DNA of 54,750 bases, from positions 1-54,750 of IMG/VR virus record IMGVR_UViG_3300032116_016259, one strand, 5' to 3'. The DNA comes from a virus. The stretch's first letter is position 1. Each line of letters begins with the position of its first letter. Positions 54,554 to 54,750 of the stretch are shown here, piece after piece. A model generated the notes under the pieces. It ran no database searches and had not been told where the DNA came from. It saw only the letters and a program-made list of their open reading frames with translations. Both the position numbers and the translations under genes were made by a program.

Positions 54554-54750
54554 TTATACCGTCTTTAATTCAACAACAACACTTGTTGGGTCAGTTTGAT
54601 CAAAAGCTAACATTTTATTTTTAATCGACTGTAGAACTGTAGATTTAGGTCTAACATTTACGGTTAACTCATCAAAGTCATTATCTATTGATAAAGGAGA
54701 AAAATCGTTTATTGTAATTTTACCTAAAACATAATCTATTGTTCCAGTAA
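54554..54750 (-). CDS. gp6: C-terminal fragment of a gp6-like baseplate wedge protein (partial, 5' end outside window)
   Basis: The frame enters from the right edge and ends at TAA 54554-54556, 3 nt before the ATG of the 930-aa gene, with a second TAA following in frame. The visible 64 residues include DYVLGKITINDFSPLSID and TVLQSIKNKMLAFDQTDP, which match the C-terminal end of gp6 wedge proteins in cyanophage-type myoviruses. Gene order (gp6, gp7 position, gp8) agrees. The start lies outside the window. Confidence 0.6.
   Translation of the reverse strand, partial: TGTIDYVLGKITINDFSPLSIDNDFDELTVNVRPKSTVLQSIKNKMLAFDQTDPTSVVVELKTV

Overview
The window looks like part of the genome of a T4-like (myovirus) marine phage. 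At the right end, read on the minus strand, genes follow the T4 baseplate order: the C-terminal end of a gp6-like wedge protein, a 930-aa protein in the gp7 position, a gp8-like wedge protein and a 2067-aa protein with a DUF4815-type N-terminus. Very large Ala/Asn/Ser-rich tail-fibre proteins follow, of a kind familiar from cyanophages and pelagiphages. The DNA is AT-rich, genes are tightly packed with 1-8 nt overlaps, and almost everything is on the minus strand. No stretch above about 60 bases lacks a gene, and I saw no tRNA, rRNA, CRISPR array or insertion sequence. The host is not determined; a low-GC marine bacterium is an inference.

Layout from the right (the direction of most transcription): 54750-44195 baseplate and large structural genes; 44193-40633 a small coiled-coil protein and an 1103-aa fibre; 40629-39892 a truncated UDP-sugar dehydrogenase; 39836-20648 a minus-strand accessory island; 20651-17319 three plus-strand genes (B12-type radical SAM, sulfotransferase, NodB-type deacetylase) around one minus-strand kinase-like gene; 17284-16970 an A-type Fe-S carrier; 16920-1 a second fibre cluster with an 1880-aa fibre and the first 3463 codons of a giant fibre that runs off the window.

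The island is the unusual part. It holds eight of the window's nine radical SAM enzymes, a U32-like Fe-S protein, a flavin-dependent halogenase placed between the two halves of a split transketolase, two nucleotide-sugar epimerase-type proteins, a PIG-L deacetylase, a possible non-haem iron oxygenase, glycosyltransferases and a possible sulfotransferase. In its middle is a 308-aa fibre protein with 12 cysteines in 27 residues (CNCNYCT repeats), directly followed by an S74-type self-cleaving chaperone domain whose predicted cut would leave the Cys-rich repeat at the C-terminal tip. Three radical SAM genes and two small unknown genes lie immediately upstream in translationally coupled order, and a sigma70-like promoter precedes the group.

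My working model (inference) is a phage-encoded island that modifies tail fibres: radical SAM maturases act on the Cys-rich tip, or load it with metal, while the sugar, sulfate and halogen enzymes decorate fibres or make a cell-surface-like glycan. The Fe-S carrier next to the island could help mature its iron-sulfur enzymes. An alternative is that most of the island builds or alters a host surface glycan and the Cys-rich fibre simply binds metal.
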